From Paragonimus westermani (taxonomy: Eukaryota; Platyhelminthes; Trematoda; Plagiorchiida; Troglotrematidae), in assembly GCA_008508345.1 (NCBI GenBank), contig QNGE01001255.1:47459-111458 (forward strand): DNA of 64,000 nucleotides, in the 5' to 3' direction. A program made the position numbers and the translations under genes. The notes below the pieces were generated by a model, which was not told the origin of the DNA, did not search any database, and saw only the letters and a program-made list of their open reading frames with translations. Positions 9,177-21,678 of the stretch are shown one piece after another (within the stretch, counting starts at the first letter, position 1; every line of letters begins with the position of its first letter).

Positions 9177-12100
9177 GTAAGTGATTGGTGTCACACTGGA
9201 AACATTTTTAAGATATGCACGCACTCACAATGCTTTTATCTAGCCTCCTACCAGGACAAAGACAAACTAACCACCAATCTACTTTACTGAAAGCAGGAGG
9301 GCTTCAGATTGATACCATGGACCTCCACAGTGCGTAGTGACTGACTGCTTTCCCTCTACGCATAAGATCCGTAATGCTCACGGATTTTGACTGAGAAGGT
9401 GTGCATTCAGAGTCGGCGAAGCCAGCCATCGGTTCTGTGTTGATTAAATAAACGGCTTGGCATTTTGCCCTGTTATTCGTTCAACCCTTATTGAAATTTA
9501 GTCGATTAATCCACATCAGCCTTACCAGGATCACCGTGGTTCGGATTATCGTTTGCTGTCGCACTGGCCTAGAACAACCTAGAAGAAAACTTTACTAAAA
9601 GAGATAAAATTGATTGAACAAGACTAAGGGTGCAAACGGCAACCGGTGTGAGTGCGGGTTTGCTATTGACTTCGGCGCACTAGCATTTTGGTTAGCGTTT
9701 CTGGCTAGTGATTTGAGTGATCACTCAATGGGAAGCAGTCCAGTTACCCGACTGTCTCTCTATTCTGTCGATGTTGATGGCTGAGTACCGGCATTTTAAT
9801 TGGTTTGGTTTGGAGTGGCAGGCTATTTCTAACCGGATCTGATGGAATCCAGTTAACGTTAAATATTGATAACTTGAGACTGTCCTGCACTGCACGATTT
9901 ACGTATCAGCTAGGCGTGTTGTTGACGTCATATTGTGTGAAGAACAGCTGTCTCATTTGCGACTGTAGTCCTCGTCGAAGACATCGGCGGGCCAGTACTG
10001 CAGCTGCTTCAATCTACCTAACATAAAGTTCTTTAACGCTTATTGCAGTCAATGTGCTAGTGATACATGACTTCACTGTATGTTATCCGGTGCGTTGGGA
10101 ACCATTACAAAAAAATACCTCAGGTTAAACAGAGATTGTTTTGAACCAGTAGGTGGGGTGATGTCTACTGGTGCAACCGTCACTTAAAAAATAACAGCTA
10201 ACGTATACGATCAGTCTTTTCATGGCTCACTAACTGGTCGTCTGACAGTGGTTGTTCGTATCAGATCACAATTACTAGGGTCACATTTATTTCCATGGTT
10301 GATTCGGTTTATAAAATAGCGTTTTTATGCGGTTTATAATACACTGAAAGGAAATACAGGGTATGTGAAAGCAGTCTTGTTTCCACTTGTTACACATGCT
10401 GTTCACTGACTGCCTACTGGCATTGTCGTAACAATTACGTGAAGTTTATTGACCCAATATTAACACATTGAAACCCGGTCAACTCACTTGTCATGGTGGT
10501 CCTGTGTAACGATCTTTCATCGGATCTAATCGGCAAGTGATATTCATCCTGCATAAATATTAGTGCAGTTTGCTCTGTCCTCACTCATCGGTGGTCAACT
10601 TGACGACGAGGTAGACCTGATTCCGGTATCGTTGTTTCAACGTCTTTTCTCCAATCCCGGCTGGGTATCTACGATCAGAGCTCTAATTTCAACATTGTTC
10701 AGCGTCGCCTAAACCAGTGATCGTGGTCTACTGCAGGAAGAGCCGTGCCTTTAATGGGCACGATTCATTTTGAGCTGTTCTGCATTTCTGAGGGGTGGAA
10801 ACAACAATGGGGTCAGTTGTTGAATTTCGCTCTGGATGCAAACATGGTGAACCGTTCAACAGTATCTCGGCGAAGTTGCGTGCAACCAGTAATATCTTAA
10901 TTAGTTAGTATAATGCACATTAGGTGAATTCGGAAGATCAATCAGGGTAGAAATGAGGTTACATACGTAAGTCGTTCTCATTGGAACATTTCTGCACAGA
11001 GATTGTTCTGCCTGTTATAGCTTATAATTAACTGGCTCTGTGGTTTTGTCATCTGTTTGAACTCACTAAGTTGACAACTCACGTTCTGGGGTCACGCTGA
11101 TTTTGCTGTGTTTTGATCAACAGGATCACATTATTCAAACCACAAGCCGAATCGTAACAGTTTTAACATCAAAACCTATGATCCAGTCAAATAAATCACT
11201 CCTCATCCAACGAACTATTGACTGAAACGAAATAAAATCACAAATGTGAGAAAACGTTCACCTATTTATTGGAACAAAAAGCCGAAGCACTTGCACGCGA
11301 ACGCACCACCGTAGAGTGTCACGTGATAGTCATTCAAGCATGATAGGATGGACACTTACATCTTGAGCAAGTGGTTAATGTCATGTTTTGGGACGATTGA
11401 AGCAAAGGAATGACGAGCACCATCCTTTTTTAAAACTTGTTACACGCAATGGTAAATCATGCTAGCAACTAACAGCGTAAGCGGTGCAATTTACGGGGTT
11501 CAAAACGTCGTTGGATAACTGTATCATTTCTCGCAGGACATAGAACCGTTAAAAAATTCAGTTTTACACCAAACTTTCTAAACCACTTGCTGTACAGAAA
11601 CTGACTTATCTTGCTTCCCCTATGGTTCTGCTCTGAACCGAGTAATCACACTATTTGAAAAATTGTTCTTGTCAACAGAATCGTTAGACATTTGAACATG
11701 TAATATTAGCCTTTCGAACTGTTTTGATCACATCTCTGTCCACTCACGCGGAATGATGTTCACGCACTCCATTAGACAATCATCTTATAGTATGACAAAC
11801 GTATGGTGCTCGACATGTGCAAATAAGTGGATACATACAAAAGCTGGTTGTAGAACAGGGAAATTTATCTTGGAGTTGCGGCATAATAACTGGGTTGCAA
11901 ATCGGGTGCCTCGACTGCTTTTTGATTCCCGTCGGTCTCAATCCAAGAGGCACGTTGTTCGTATTAACAGAAAGTGATCCATGTTTAACCGTTTTTACAT
12001 CACATTCCGGATAAAGCGTGTCGAGTAGCCTTTGTGTAAGAAAACGTCTTGTAAGTAGTCTGTCGTGGTTTGTAAAATATTAATGATATAGCGTCAGTAA

Positions 12101-13499
12101 CGTTTTATTTAGACATCGATGAAATCTTACATTTTCACCAATGGAACAACGGCGTGATCCACTCAGTCTCAAAGGTTATTGCTGCTCATTTGTTTGACCC
12201 CAATAACACCTCTATTAGCCTGTCTGGTCAAACAAATTCACATTGCTTATATTGTTCAGGAGATTGCAATGTTTTTAACGTGTTCACATTACACTTGAAC
12301 GCGGAATTGAAAGATGAAACACTTTAGAATGTCCATCGGACTGCTGATCACTCCGCACTGAGATCATCTGGATGTTATGAGGGGATTCACAAGCTAATTA
12401 TTCGCAAAAAACATCAAAGCGACTATACGACCGTAAAATTCCGCGTGGTAGCTATTCAGGTATGATCAAGGTTAGTATGTCGTATGTTCGTGGACGATTG
12501 GAAAAATGGAATGACAGCTACTGAAGTACCTTCAGAAATAATGAGGACTTTGTTCACACATCGAATAGACGCAGTACCTTTTGTAATGCGCTTTAGTGTT
12601 TTACTTAATTCAATTACACAGGTGCTGATCTTTCCCCCTTTTTCTCCTACCTAAAGGTTTGGTATGTTTTATGTGTGTGTAATGACTCAGTGCACGTAGT
12701 TACAAACGTGTCACTCCTTCAGCAAGTCTGTAATGGGCAGAATTATGCCGTCTCAATTCAAACTGGGTCTTGGCTCTACAAAATGCAATGTGACTTTGCT
12801 TCTTGATAGGTTTAGTTGCATCCACTTTACGAGTGCCAATTGCCATCTAATCACACTACGAGTCTCGTCTGAGTGCCTTTAATTTGTCAATCGTAATTTG
12901 TTCTGACTGTCAGAGAGCTTATTCTGCAATGAGACACATACTCAGAACACAGTTTATAGAGTATGAGAGAGGTAGTGTTTTGGTAGTCAATGGGTTGTGA
13001 CCAAATTGTCAAGATATCACACAGCGGGTAAGATGATCTGAAGTACTACATGAATTTCTCACCCTGCCCAATGTATGGTATGAAGAAACGAATCGATCGA
13101 ATGAAATTTCGCTCAACTCAACCCTGGAGGGAATCTATAAAAAGCTTTGAGCAGCATCAGAAAACGGTTAGCATCGGTTTATTGGGATAGACTCTTCGTT
13201 GAATCTTGAATAATCCATTATTTTCGATTAGAAACGAAACGTTGGGAATTCAGCAATTGGCTTTCATCACTAAACTCATTATTATCAGTGGCACGTATGC
13301 TATTGGCAGACGGTTAGGATACAACGATTTTCACGGGCGAAGGGATCTAGTTTTGACGGAACACTTCATGATTCAAGTCAGAACCGAAGATAGCATAGTC
13401 TACGTTGGAGGTGGCTTACTGACGATCTCACCCACCTTCAGGTTCAGCTGTAAACACCAGTTTGTTTTTCTGAAGCGGGAAACGATTTGCACAAACTAG
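9177..13499. other. long stretch without recognisable genes
   Basis: There are several small frames (for example 9805-10026, 11753-11977, 13206-13499), but none has motifs or good splice sites. Weakly similar blocks at about 11324-11417 and 12450-12515 may be an old repeat. Confidence 0.4.
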
Positions 13500-14160
13500 C
13501 ATAATCACAGTCATCGTTTGCCATCATTCTTGAGCAAGGTAATATATATATGTACTCGAAGGCCAGTGTCGATTAAGTAGGAGCCGATTGCACTGGAAAT
13601 GGGCTTTAGCTAACCGTTGCGAAGCTATTTCAGTAGGTGTTCACGAATCCTTTCCGATGGCCGCCTTGTGGTCCTCCCAACGTAACCTGCTTGACAACAA
13701 CAGGTGAGAGAGTAGATACAGAAAGACGAAAAGAACTTTGGCAAACTATCCTTAACGCGTGGCGCCAGTACCGGGCAGGTGTCCAACGACACGATAAGTC
13801 TCGCTGCAGGGTAGGCAATCTCGACCGCGTTTGAAAGTCTGCGGCTAATTATTTCACTATTAACTTCTCCTCTATATGAGAGACAGATGAAAACCGGCTT
13901 TTTCTGCGCTGTCTGGACGAGTTCTAGCTTCGTACCGGAATGCAGATTTTTATCTATGAATCTCTCTGGGTATCCATTTCTAGTGAGAGTTTCTCGAATG
14001 TGTCTTACCTCCTCCTGGAGAGTGTCGGGTGTACAGATCTTTTGCGCTCTGTTCAACAGACAGCGTACCAAATTTCTTTTGTACTTCAACGGGACAAAAC
14101 TGTGAAAATGCGTGTATTGACCCGTCCATGTCTTTTTCCTATGAATAGATCTTTGACCAA
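13500..14160 (-). mobile_element. Penelope-like element fragment: RT thumb and GIY-YIG endonuclease
   Basis: The minus-strand frame runs from about 14160 down to a TGA/TAG-type stop at 13625. It begins at SIHRKKTWTGQYTHFHSFVP, a hallmark of flatworm Penelope elements. It continues through KRNLVRCLLNRAQKICTPDT and NGYPERFIDKN, then VFICLSYRGEVNSEIISRRL, to the GIY-YIG module (FCIYSLTCCCQAGYVGRTTR, then REHLLK). Such proteins copy the element by target-primed reverse transcription using the fused endonuclease. Beyond the stop, remnants such as SAIGSYLIDTGLRV (near 13550) continue the C-terminus. About 180 codons are uninterrupted, so this copy is fairly young, but it lacks the RT catalytic part. 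Its 5' side abuts an oppositely oriented fragment at 14146-14175. Confidence 0.8.
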
Positions 14161-14175
14161 TAGATCTTTGACCAA
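14146..14175. repeat. 15-bp perfect tandem direct repeat
   Basis: The unit tagatctttgaccaa occurs twice back to back (14146-14160 and 14161-14175), exactly at the junction of the two head-to-head Penelope fragments. Confidence 0.9.
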
Positions 14176-14425
14176 ACTGGAGACCACTAAACTCAACCAC
14201 ATCGTAACTAAATGCAAACTTTACAAGCGCTATGTGGATGACATTTTTTGTATCGTACCAAACGGTGATGATCCCCAGTTCATACTAGATGAGTTCAACA
14301 GAGCACATCGGAATATTTATATATAGTCAGAATATTCATACAGATTTAGAGAAAAACATCAGAACTGGGGCATCCTTAGAACATGTATGACTTCTGTCTG
14401 TTTGTTGGGTTTGATCAATCTACCT
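14172..14425 (+). mobile_element. Penelope-like element fragment with RT catalytic motif
   Basis: The plus-strand run LETTKLNHIVTKCKLYKRYV leads directly into the catalytic box, with YVDD at 14231-14242 followed by IFCIV. This is the RT palm of a Penelope-like element, opposite in direction to the neighbouring copy. The frame stops at 14324-14326, and weak similarity may continue to about 14425. Both catalytic Asp codons are intact. It is a short isolated piece and cannot be active. Confidence 0.65.
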
Positions 14426-15106
14426 GATATGAGGCCAGTGAGTTAGAGGGAAGGAAAACCAAACCGGTGTCCTTATGATTGCTGCGTAGATTCCTTGTTC
14501 TGTACGTGGTAAGCAACGCACTTTCGGCTTCTAATTGGTCCGGAGGGATGCTATTAATTCTGATATAACCTGACGTAATTTGATAATTGATAGTCTGCGT
14601 ACATAAAAATTGAATGATAAAATGTCAGTCAAGAAACGTTTACAGTCCATCCTCGCGGACTTATCTACAGAAATCTGGAAAAAAATAGTTTTAAACTTGA
14701 CAACTCCAAGCACTTTGTGTCCGACTGTACACCGACCACGCTTAACAGCAATTTTCGCACTCTAGTACGACGTGGACAGTTAGCGAAAAAGACCAGATGG
14801 AATCCTATCAACTACGAGTGCTATTCAATTTAGATTATTGAACAAAATAAATAGGAGCTCTTAGCTGGCTGGGATCTAACGCGGAAGGGAGGCCGTTCGC
14901 ATTCCTGATTCGTCACACTTATAAATGTGCACTTTGACAAGCGTCCACTCGGAGTGCATGAAGGAAATTGTCATTTTTTATGCTACTGTTGCTTGCTTCT
15001 TAGCCTCGATCGATTACCCGAACGTCTCTGAATGTCACTGATTAGTCGCAATTTAGCTGTACCAGTTTAGGTGAACATTTGTGCAAGAGGACTCAACTGT
15101 GAGCGA
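14426..15106. other. unassigned stretch
   Basis: No coding similarity is recognised. A minus-strand 60-codon frame at 14531-14713 has no supporting motif. Confidence 0.4.
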
Positions 15107-15250
15107 ATCGACGACTATCTGTACATTTACAAGTTACTGGTGGTTCAGTTCGCATGTGTACTATTGCCAGTTCAACCGGAAGGACTGAACTGACCCTTCT
15201 GGATCACGCCATCAATGGATTTCCGCACCAGAACTTTCCAAGTGAATACT
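15107..15250 (+). CDS. candidate exon of unknown gene
   Basis: An open run of about 50 codons includes TGRTELTLLDHAINGFPHQ and ends at a donor-like CT|gtgagt (about 15254). A possible acceptor (tgtactattgccag) ends near 15174 inside it, so the true exon might be only the second half. The residue mix looks protein-like, but the product is not recognised and no neighbouring exon was found. Chance is a real alternative. Confidence 0.15.
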
Positions 15251-15559
15251 TACTGTGAGTATAGTTCGTCCAAATTGACATCCTGGTTCTAGTTAAGTAC
15301 AGGCCTATATACTGGAGTTCGAGTAACATTACGACTGAAATGTCACTTTTTAGGATGAATTCAAATTGATTAAATTATTCGTGGCTTGTAGAACCTCCTG
15401 TGGTGTCCGATCAAGAGAGGAGGGTCAGGTTTGACGGATTCCCGTAGACAGTGATTAATGGAGGAATGGACGTTATTCGACAAAGGCCACTTAAGTGAGC
15501 GATACTAGTCAGCAAAAACACTTGTTTAGAATTACATCCAGGCGAGAGGAACGGCCGTA

Positions 15560-15836
15560 TCTCATGTCACGACAACCATTTGTTGTAGCTAGGTTTACGC
15601 ATGTGCTTCTAGATTGAGCGCAGTCCATTTTACTGTTCAACGGTGTGCTTGATTGCCAATACAGAATAGGAATTTGGGGGACATGATCTTTTTGCACTCA
15701 CTCGAAATTTTCTCAAATGTTGTAGGTCTGTATCAGATTCCACAATAGCGCCTCTTGGGATATCGTCCGTAAAAAAATTCAACAGGCCTAAGAAAGATGG
15801 GCCACCTTGGAGATCACCAGTCAAAGCGGTGAACAT
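15560..15836 (-). mobile_element. LINE reverse transcriptase fragment (jockey/CR1-like)
   Basis: On the minus strand the frame from 15836 reads TGDLQGGPSFLGLLNFFTDD, then IPRGAI. This aligns with the family pattern SGVPQGS-x-LGPLLFxxFINDIP, RT motif 4. Further on, a broken NGLRSI segment near 15635 matches the WCxxNGLxLNxxKC region that follows the FADD box; the box itself is not clear. Stops interrupt the sequence. This is an old scrap of a different LINE from the one at 2-5 kb. Confidence 0.5.
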
Positions 15837-17029
15837 CAGCTCATTAGTTCATACGTTTTCAGCTTGCTTATAGAGTTATGTAGTGGCTCAAGAGATCAGC
15901 CGAAGCGGACTTCGACTCTGGACTTAAACAAAAGGTCTCCTTCGGTCTTCGGAACTGTGCCAGTGACAGTAGACCTATCGGAGTTCAGAAATTCTCACAT
16001 TAGAATATCTAGCACCTGACCATTCTTGACCAACCCGAACTTCTACTGGTTTGCTTAGTCAGTTTGACGGTGAACCGGCAATTCACCTGAACACGATGGA
16101 TGTCGTAATTGTCTTATGGGCTTCAAGCTTCCGTTTTGACAAGCGCTAATCCCTGTGTATATCTCTAGTTTCCAGATAGCTTGATAGTGTACGGTTACTT
16201 CTGATATTCCTTAGAGTAGTATTCATATACACAAAGTGAAGAACAAACCGGTAACCTGAAAAAGGACCATAATTTTAATCCCATCCTGCAAATGTCTTTC
16301 AGTTTAGTGTGCTAAACGGTAAAAAATTTAGAGAGCAGAAAATCAATGGTTTTTCCACCGAAAAATGATCGATCGTGTCAAGACAAGTGATCTGACTGAC
16401 GGGTGTTGTCCAACTGAACAGTCAACATTTGTCAACTTGTTTCGCATACCGAAAGGTTTGGCCAACCTAGAAAAAACGAACAGTGAAATTCCATCAACTG
16501 TGAGCGATATTCAACTTACGCTAAGCGTTCTGTTGCCTATACCGAACAGCAATTAGTAGAAAATCGGCTTCGTACGCAACCAACCGAAGTTACTTTCGGC
16601 GTTCTATTCTGTCTTGCAAAATTGTATAATCAGTGAGTTGTACCACGCCTGACTGTGAATGGAACAGCGCAAGTTAGAATATCTGCGGAAGTTGACTTAG
16701 ACCCACCGCATCAAACTTCTAACTGATTGCACTGATGGTTTTTAGAATGCACTTTTAGAGACTTGAAGATGATTATACCTATTGATTTGTTAATGACGAT
16801 CAGCCTGTGGTAAGTTAGGCAAACGCAATAAAAAATGTTTTTGTTTAACTGACAATAATGATATGAACTGTTGAGGATACCATCAGGATCAGCCGTCTAT
16901 CGTTGTGTAAATATAGATGCTCTTCGTTATATACTCTTCAGTCATTAATTTTGATCTCAGGTGCTAATGTGTAGGCGGGAGTCTTTAAGTTTCAAAGTAA
17001 ATACCCTTTACAACTGGGCGCAGATTTTA
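15837..17029. other. unassigned stretch
   Basis: Frames at 15807-16019 (plus, antisense to the LINE scrap) and 16365-16556 (plus, 63 codons) show no known motif. The latter includes a donor-like ACT|gtgagc near 16500 but no clear acceptor. Confidence 0.35.
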
Positions 17030-17165
17030 CATTCGAAGAGTCTTTCCAGACTCTCCTCGCTTAAATTTCGTTTATCAACAATGATACATATCTATGCCAC
17101 GACTGGGACTTGAAATTCGGTCTACAATCTCATGAGGCTATCTTGTTGACCGAAACACAAATGAC
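17030..17165 (-). repeat. tRNA-derived SINE family A, old partial copy
   Basis: The segment catatctatgccacgactgg and the following tcatgaggc and gttgacc pieces match the better copies at 24.6 and 52.1 kb with many substitutions. The B box is on the minus strand. A similar SINE tail may lie at 17365-17420. Confidence 0.45.
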
Positions 17166-17784
17166 TTCGCACCAAGTATTAAAATGCCACGTAAAAGTTT
17201 GACCGCAATCACCTGTGAGTACATTTCTGGTAGTTCAGACTACATTGTACGACATCTGGTTAATTAGCGTTAGCCAAAATTACGATCTGGCCGTTGCGAC
17301 TTTTCGGTTAAGTCGAATTTTTCAATTCTTTCGCATTTGGCAACGAGTAATGGGCTGGCAGTGAGGTCTACACGAATTCGATTGCTGTGACCAGATGTGA
17401 GCGATGTTCTGTTTGAATATCCTTAAGTACTTCGAATGGAAAAACCGAGATTTGTCCATGCGCATTATTGAGTGTTGCTCAAAGACTCGTACCAACAACA
17501 TATACAGGACGGATTGAACAGTCTGATTATTTATTGGTCACTTGTTTATTCATTGTTATGTCTTCACGTCAGGAAGTTTTATTCGCAATTCTCAGAAGTG
17601 GTTGAAACCACCAAATGTCCATTCTACAAACCTTGGTGTGGTTGTTACGATTGTGTCCGCTCTTGAACGGTGAACTATTCGGAGGTTGAACCTTGTGTCA
17701 GAACATGATGTTTGCATATGATTGTTATTCAAAGAAATCAGATTTCTGGCGGGTAGTAGGGGATTTTGAACACAATCGACAATT
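17166..17784. other. unassigned stretch
   Basis: Apart from a possible SINE tail at 17365-17420, nothing is recognised. The small frames at 17472-17666 and 17592-17813 overlap on opposite strands and look random. Confidence 0.35.
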
Positions 17785-18115
17785 GATAACAACAGTCGCA
17801 TTCTCACAGACATTCCAGTCGGCCCCTTTAGAAAGGAGGAACTAGACTCAAATTTCCTTCTCGTTAAAGCTCGTCAGTAGTGCATACCCTTGCCACGGCC
17901 GGGACCAGAACTTCGGCCACGCTTTCATGGGTCAACCGTGCTGACCTCTGTATCATTGGCCTCATATTAGGCACAACTGAATCATCATGAATGACCGTTC
18001 AACAGGATTCCGTTGTGAGTAATGCTCCGATTGTCTCGACAGGAGATACAGAAACTGTCCCGTTAACTTCAATCGATGACCGCTTGACTAGGACTTCTTT
18101 CCAAGTTGAAGTGAC
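17785..18115 (-). repeat. tRNA-derived SINE family A, diverged but long copy
   Basis: It matches the 52.1-kb copy along nearly its whole length: gtcgcattctcacagac, the actagactc segment, gctcgtcagtagtgcatacc, ccttgccacggccggga, the region to gtgagtaatgctccgat, and tcgatgaccgcttgac. The B box is on the minus strand (near 17910). The divergence points to an old insertion. Confidence 0.65.
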
Positions 18116-19599
18116 TAAAATCATTATCTTATTGATCGATATTTTGATTACTGTCCTACAGTTCAAAACCTTTCCGTGTTCCTATTCACCCGCTGATTGA
18201 TGGAATCCTTATTACTCATTAATTGGCTACGCTGTCCCCTCCTTATTCTTCTAAGCTTGTTGAGAGAAAGATTTGAGCAGTCTGCTATTCACTGGAGCAA
18301 TGACCGAATTATGACGTTGTCTGTGACAAGCATTCTTCCAATTTGACTGTTGAATAGCACCACACTGCTCGATTATGCTGGGATGTCAACAGTTGTTCAT
18401 AAATTTCCAATTCGCTTTTGTTTCTTATTCGTGGACTATTTTTATCGGAGCACTTGGTTTCGGTGTAATTTGTCCACGTTGTGATCACGTAGTTTTGTCC
18501 AATCTGGTGTGCTCGTTTAATTTGTTTCTCATAAATCTTGACAGTTTGATGTATCCGGTAATACAGTTTGTTGCTATGTGTACCGTTTTTGCTTTCTAAT
18601 CTTTTCTTACTATTCAGAGCCCTATTAAGTAACTGAAAAACTGTAATCAAGATAGTCCTATTTGGATTGAATTGGGTCGCCAAAAATGCGAGCGAGAGTT
18701 GCTAGAGGCCCAGTGAATAAGCAGACGCAACCACCCAAGGTGTGGTATATCAAAGGACGGTACCAGTAGACTAAACGCTGTTCGACTTGTCCGTTTATTT
18801 CCGGGACTAACAAATCTTGCTACAAATTCGAATTTCTCGTTCCGTTCGTTAAAATACGCATGTTACGGCCGAAAATGTACTCCCTGGAGTGCATGAAACT
18901 ATTCTTGCTTTGTCCACGATCTAATTGACGTCTGTAAAATATTCTTCACACCGTTGCTTTTCACCATTCCTTTTGAAATTATCTACCTAATTGTAATACA
19001 GATGTCAAAATCCTACGGTTGTCTTAGGTTGTTGCAAGCACTGTCAAGTCACCCTGTGTTACATCTATGCAGTCGGAAGAAGTCAGCCATTTTTTCTGTC
19101 TTAATGTAATCTGATGTATACATTCAGTGTAGTTTGGTACGGTCTAGATTTGGACGTAACTAAAATTCGATATTCGGCTATTTGTATTTGTTTCCTTAAC
19201 GATAATCATATCGACCAACAAGTTTAATCGGACGGTATAGAGATGGAAAACAATCCACCATTTAAAAACTTCTGGTTCTCAAAGTCATTCGCACATCATA
19301 GTCACTAAGTTAGGCTGACCGAGTCATCAGCTCATTGGACGTATATCACATTGAGCGTAAGAGGGAACCAAAAAATCGAGCACGCAAATTGTAATGTTAG
19401 AGTAGCGAACGGTTAAAGTTTTCGTGAACTACAGTACAGTGATCACCAAGCGTTCTCGGTACCGTGGATGTTAAACATAAAACAGAATATGGGTGGAGAG
19501 GAACAAATTTGGAACTAAACCATCCAAAATCTCTCAATGGTAAGTAAGAGCAAATTCCAACATTGAGGTAATCAGATTTCTGCGAGATTTCTGTGACAA
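18116..19599. other. unassigned stretch
   Basis: A 124-codon minus-strand frame (18309-18683) faces a hydrophobic plus-strand frame (18375-18599). Each is the other's complement in an A/T-biased region, and neither has a recognised motif. Confidence 0.35.
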
Positions 19600-20000
19600 C
19601 ATGGGTTGTTCAGCAGGGATGAAGCTACGTAGTCTGTGACCGTGAAGGACAACAACATATATAACTAACGATTGGTCGTAGCTCCAAACTTGCTCTGAAG
19701 TGTGTGATCATCATGTTTGCAGACGATTCCAAACTGATATTTCACTGTCTCAACGTCATGTTGATGCACAAAGGTACTTTCTCACTGTGGTTTTGTGCGT
19801 AAAATGGTTGTTCAACAACACCATAAGTCAGTGAGCACTTCATCGATCCATCAACAAGGCAAAAAGACATGTTGTGAGGTGTCAACATTTCGTTCGTTTT
19901 CGTCGGTGAAACACACAACCGTTGATCACATACAAAAGGCAGCAAGAACAGCAATTCAAAATGTCTGTGTACCAGCCCATCGGCTGCTCTCCTGGTCTAT
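19600..20000 (+). mobile_element. LINE reverse transcriptase fragment (CR1/jockey-like)
   Basis: CVIIMFADDSKLIF at about 19707-19742 is the catalytic FADD box of a non-LTR RT. A VVQQG run near 19603 corresponds to the SGVPQGS motif, and KAARTAIQNV near 19940 fits the later post-catalytic region. Stops and frame changes separate these pieces, so it is a decayed remnant. It is unrelated in detail to the LINE at 2-5 kb, whose box reads FTDD. Confidence 0.5.
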
Positions 20001-21261
20001 ACATAGGTTCGTTAACAAAAGTTTTAAAACAAACCTTCAATTGCCGGATCATCCTTCGAATTGCACAAAGTTAACGGATTTTGCTGCTGAATCATACTGT
20101 TAATCTGAACAAAAGCTGGTTTGTAAACTATCCTTTAATCTCAGCCGTTCCCGAATGACCACATCATTTTGAAATTAATTCCACGCACATCATTGGATAT
20201 ATGTTTGAATCCTTGTTCCCTCTAACCGGAGTATCTGCTTCTTCTGAATTGCAAATGGTGGATTTGCATTTCTGCTGTGTTCCAACTGGTGTATTTTTAC
20301 TCTGTGCTGATGAGTGACTGTTTTATGGTAAGGTTTATGTCCTATCACCACCCAGCCATTCAGTCATTTCCTGCTGACGTTATACACTCAGTCTCCTGTA
20401 GCTAACAACTTCTTCAACCCATGACGCTAAACTATTTAGGTGCGTATATCTCCGTTTCCGAACTGTTCATTAACAAATCAAAATTACGCGAATAGTTTCG
20501 AATTCCTCTGATCTATAACATCACTAGAAAGCCGGTCGGGTTTGAGGCGAACTAAATTTATTCTTAATCATCAAACTTGGTGAGAATCTCCCAGGAATCA
20601 ATTTCACATGCTCTCCAACCCCAGTAGTGTTACTGATCTTCCACGCCAGTCGTCAGGAACAACACTATAAACAGCACCGAGTGGTATGTTGCAGCGATGT
20701 GGATTAAGTACGACTATCCCGCAAGTCATTTGAAAACACTATGCATTACGTACACACATATGAGCAATTTACAACATGGTGATGATTGATTAGCTTTGTC
20801 AGTCACCGCCTTAATAAGTGAAGTGAAGAATTCATCAGTTAATCAACGCAGGCATCTTTGTTAATGACACTCGCCAGACGATCAGATTTGTGACCCAGTT
20901 TGTGTACTTGACAAACTTTTGTTTCCATTTGCTTTAAACCGTCACAAAAACGTTCATAACCTTCAGCTCTGAACGGTTATTTGGTATCTACAAAGTTCAA
21001 TATTTGACTAAATCTCACAAAGGAACTTCGAATGAGAGAGATCAAACTCCTTAAAAAAGTAACAACTGTGAGACATGACACGGCCCCTTGTCTTGTTCAC
21101 TAACGGCGGGCCTCATCGCGTGTTCTGACGCTATTAGTAATTATTTGGATGAGTCTGTCATTGTTCACGGTTCCCATGACTGTCCACATTGAATGTTTGT
21201 AATCGAAAGCTCCATGGAATAACTTGCAATCCGCAGGAGTTCAGGGATTTACACGATTTCA
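20001..21261. other. unassigned stretch
   Basis: No gene or known repeat is recognised. Confidence 0.4.
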
Positions 21262-21545
21262 AATCAAGCATCATTCATATTCACATTCGGATGAGCCTTC
21301 CAGTTAGTCTCCTTTGAAAAGAAGCACTAGACTCCAGTCTCCCTCTTACCACAGCTTGTCAATAAGGCGTATCTTATTCCGGACCAGAAGTTGCACTCCG
21401 ATCCTCGTGTTTGTGAGAACAACGTGTTAACCACACGGTCAATAATCTCACGATAGGCATGACCGACCAGTCATATCCAAATATCCAGTGAGAGCCTTGA
21501 ACAAATAGCGATCAGCTTGCCCAACCATCTCGAAAGGTCCCGTTA
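21262..21545 (-). repeat. tRNA-derived SINE family A, diverged copy
   Basis: aaaagaagcactagactcc at about 21317 and the gtgttaacc segment near 21426 identify the family. The B box, on the minus strand, is damaged. It ends near tcgaaaggtcccgttag. Confidence 0.6.
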
Positions 21546-21678
21546 GTGGTGTTCAATTTAAAACAGCTAATGTGTAACCACTCCTTTCAACATCAGTGCA
21601 ACCGACCGTATTGTAGCTGATTTTCCATAGTTCACTGCCCGTAGTAATCAGTACACTTTTCTTTCATAGAGTCAACAA

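Noticed and set aside
13637..14326. Plus-strand frames across the minus-strand Penelope fragment
   Set aside because: They are shadows of the minus-strand GIY-YIG/RT frame up to about 14170. Only the part after that is real plus-strand Penelope sequence.
18309..18683. 124-codon minus-strand frame opposite a hydrophobic plus-strand frame
   Set aside because: No motif, start context or splice signals. The hydrophobicity is explained by the complementary A/T-biased codons.
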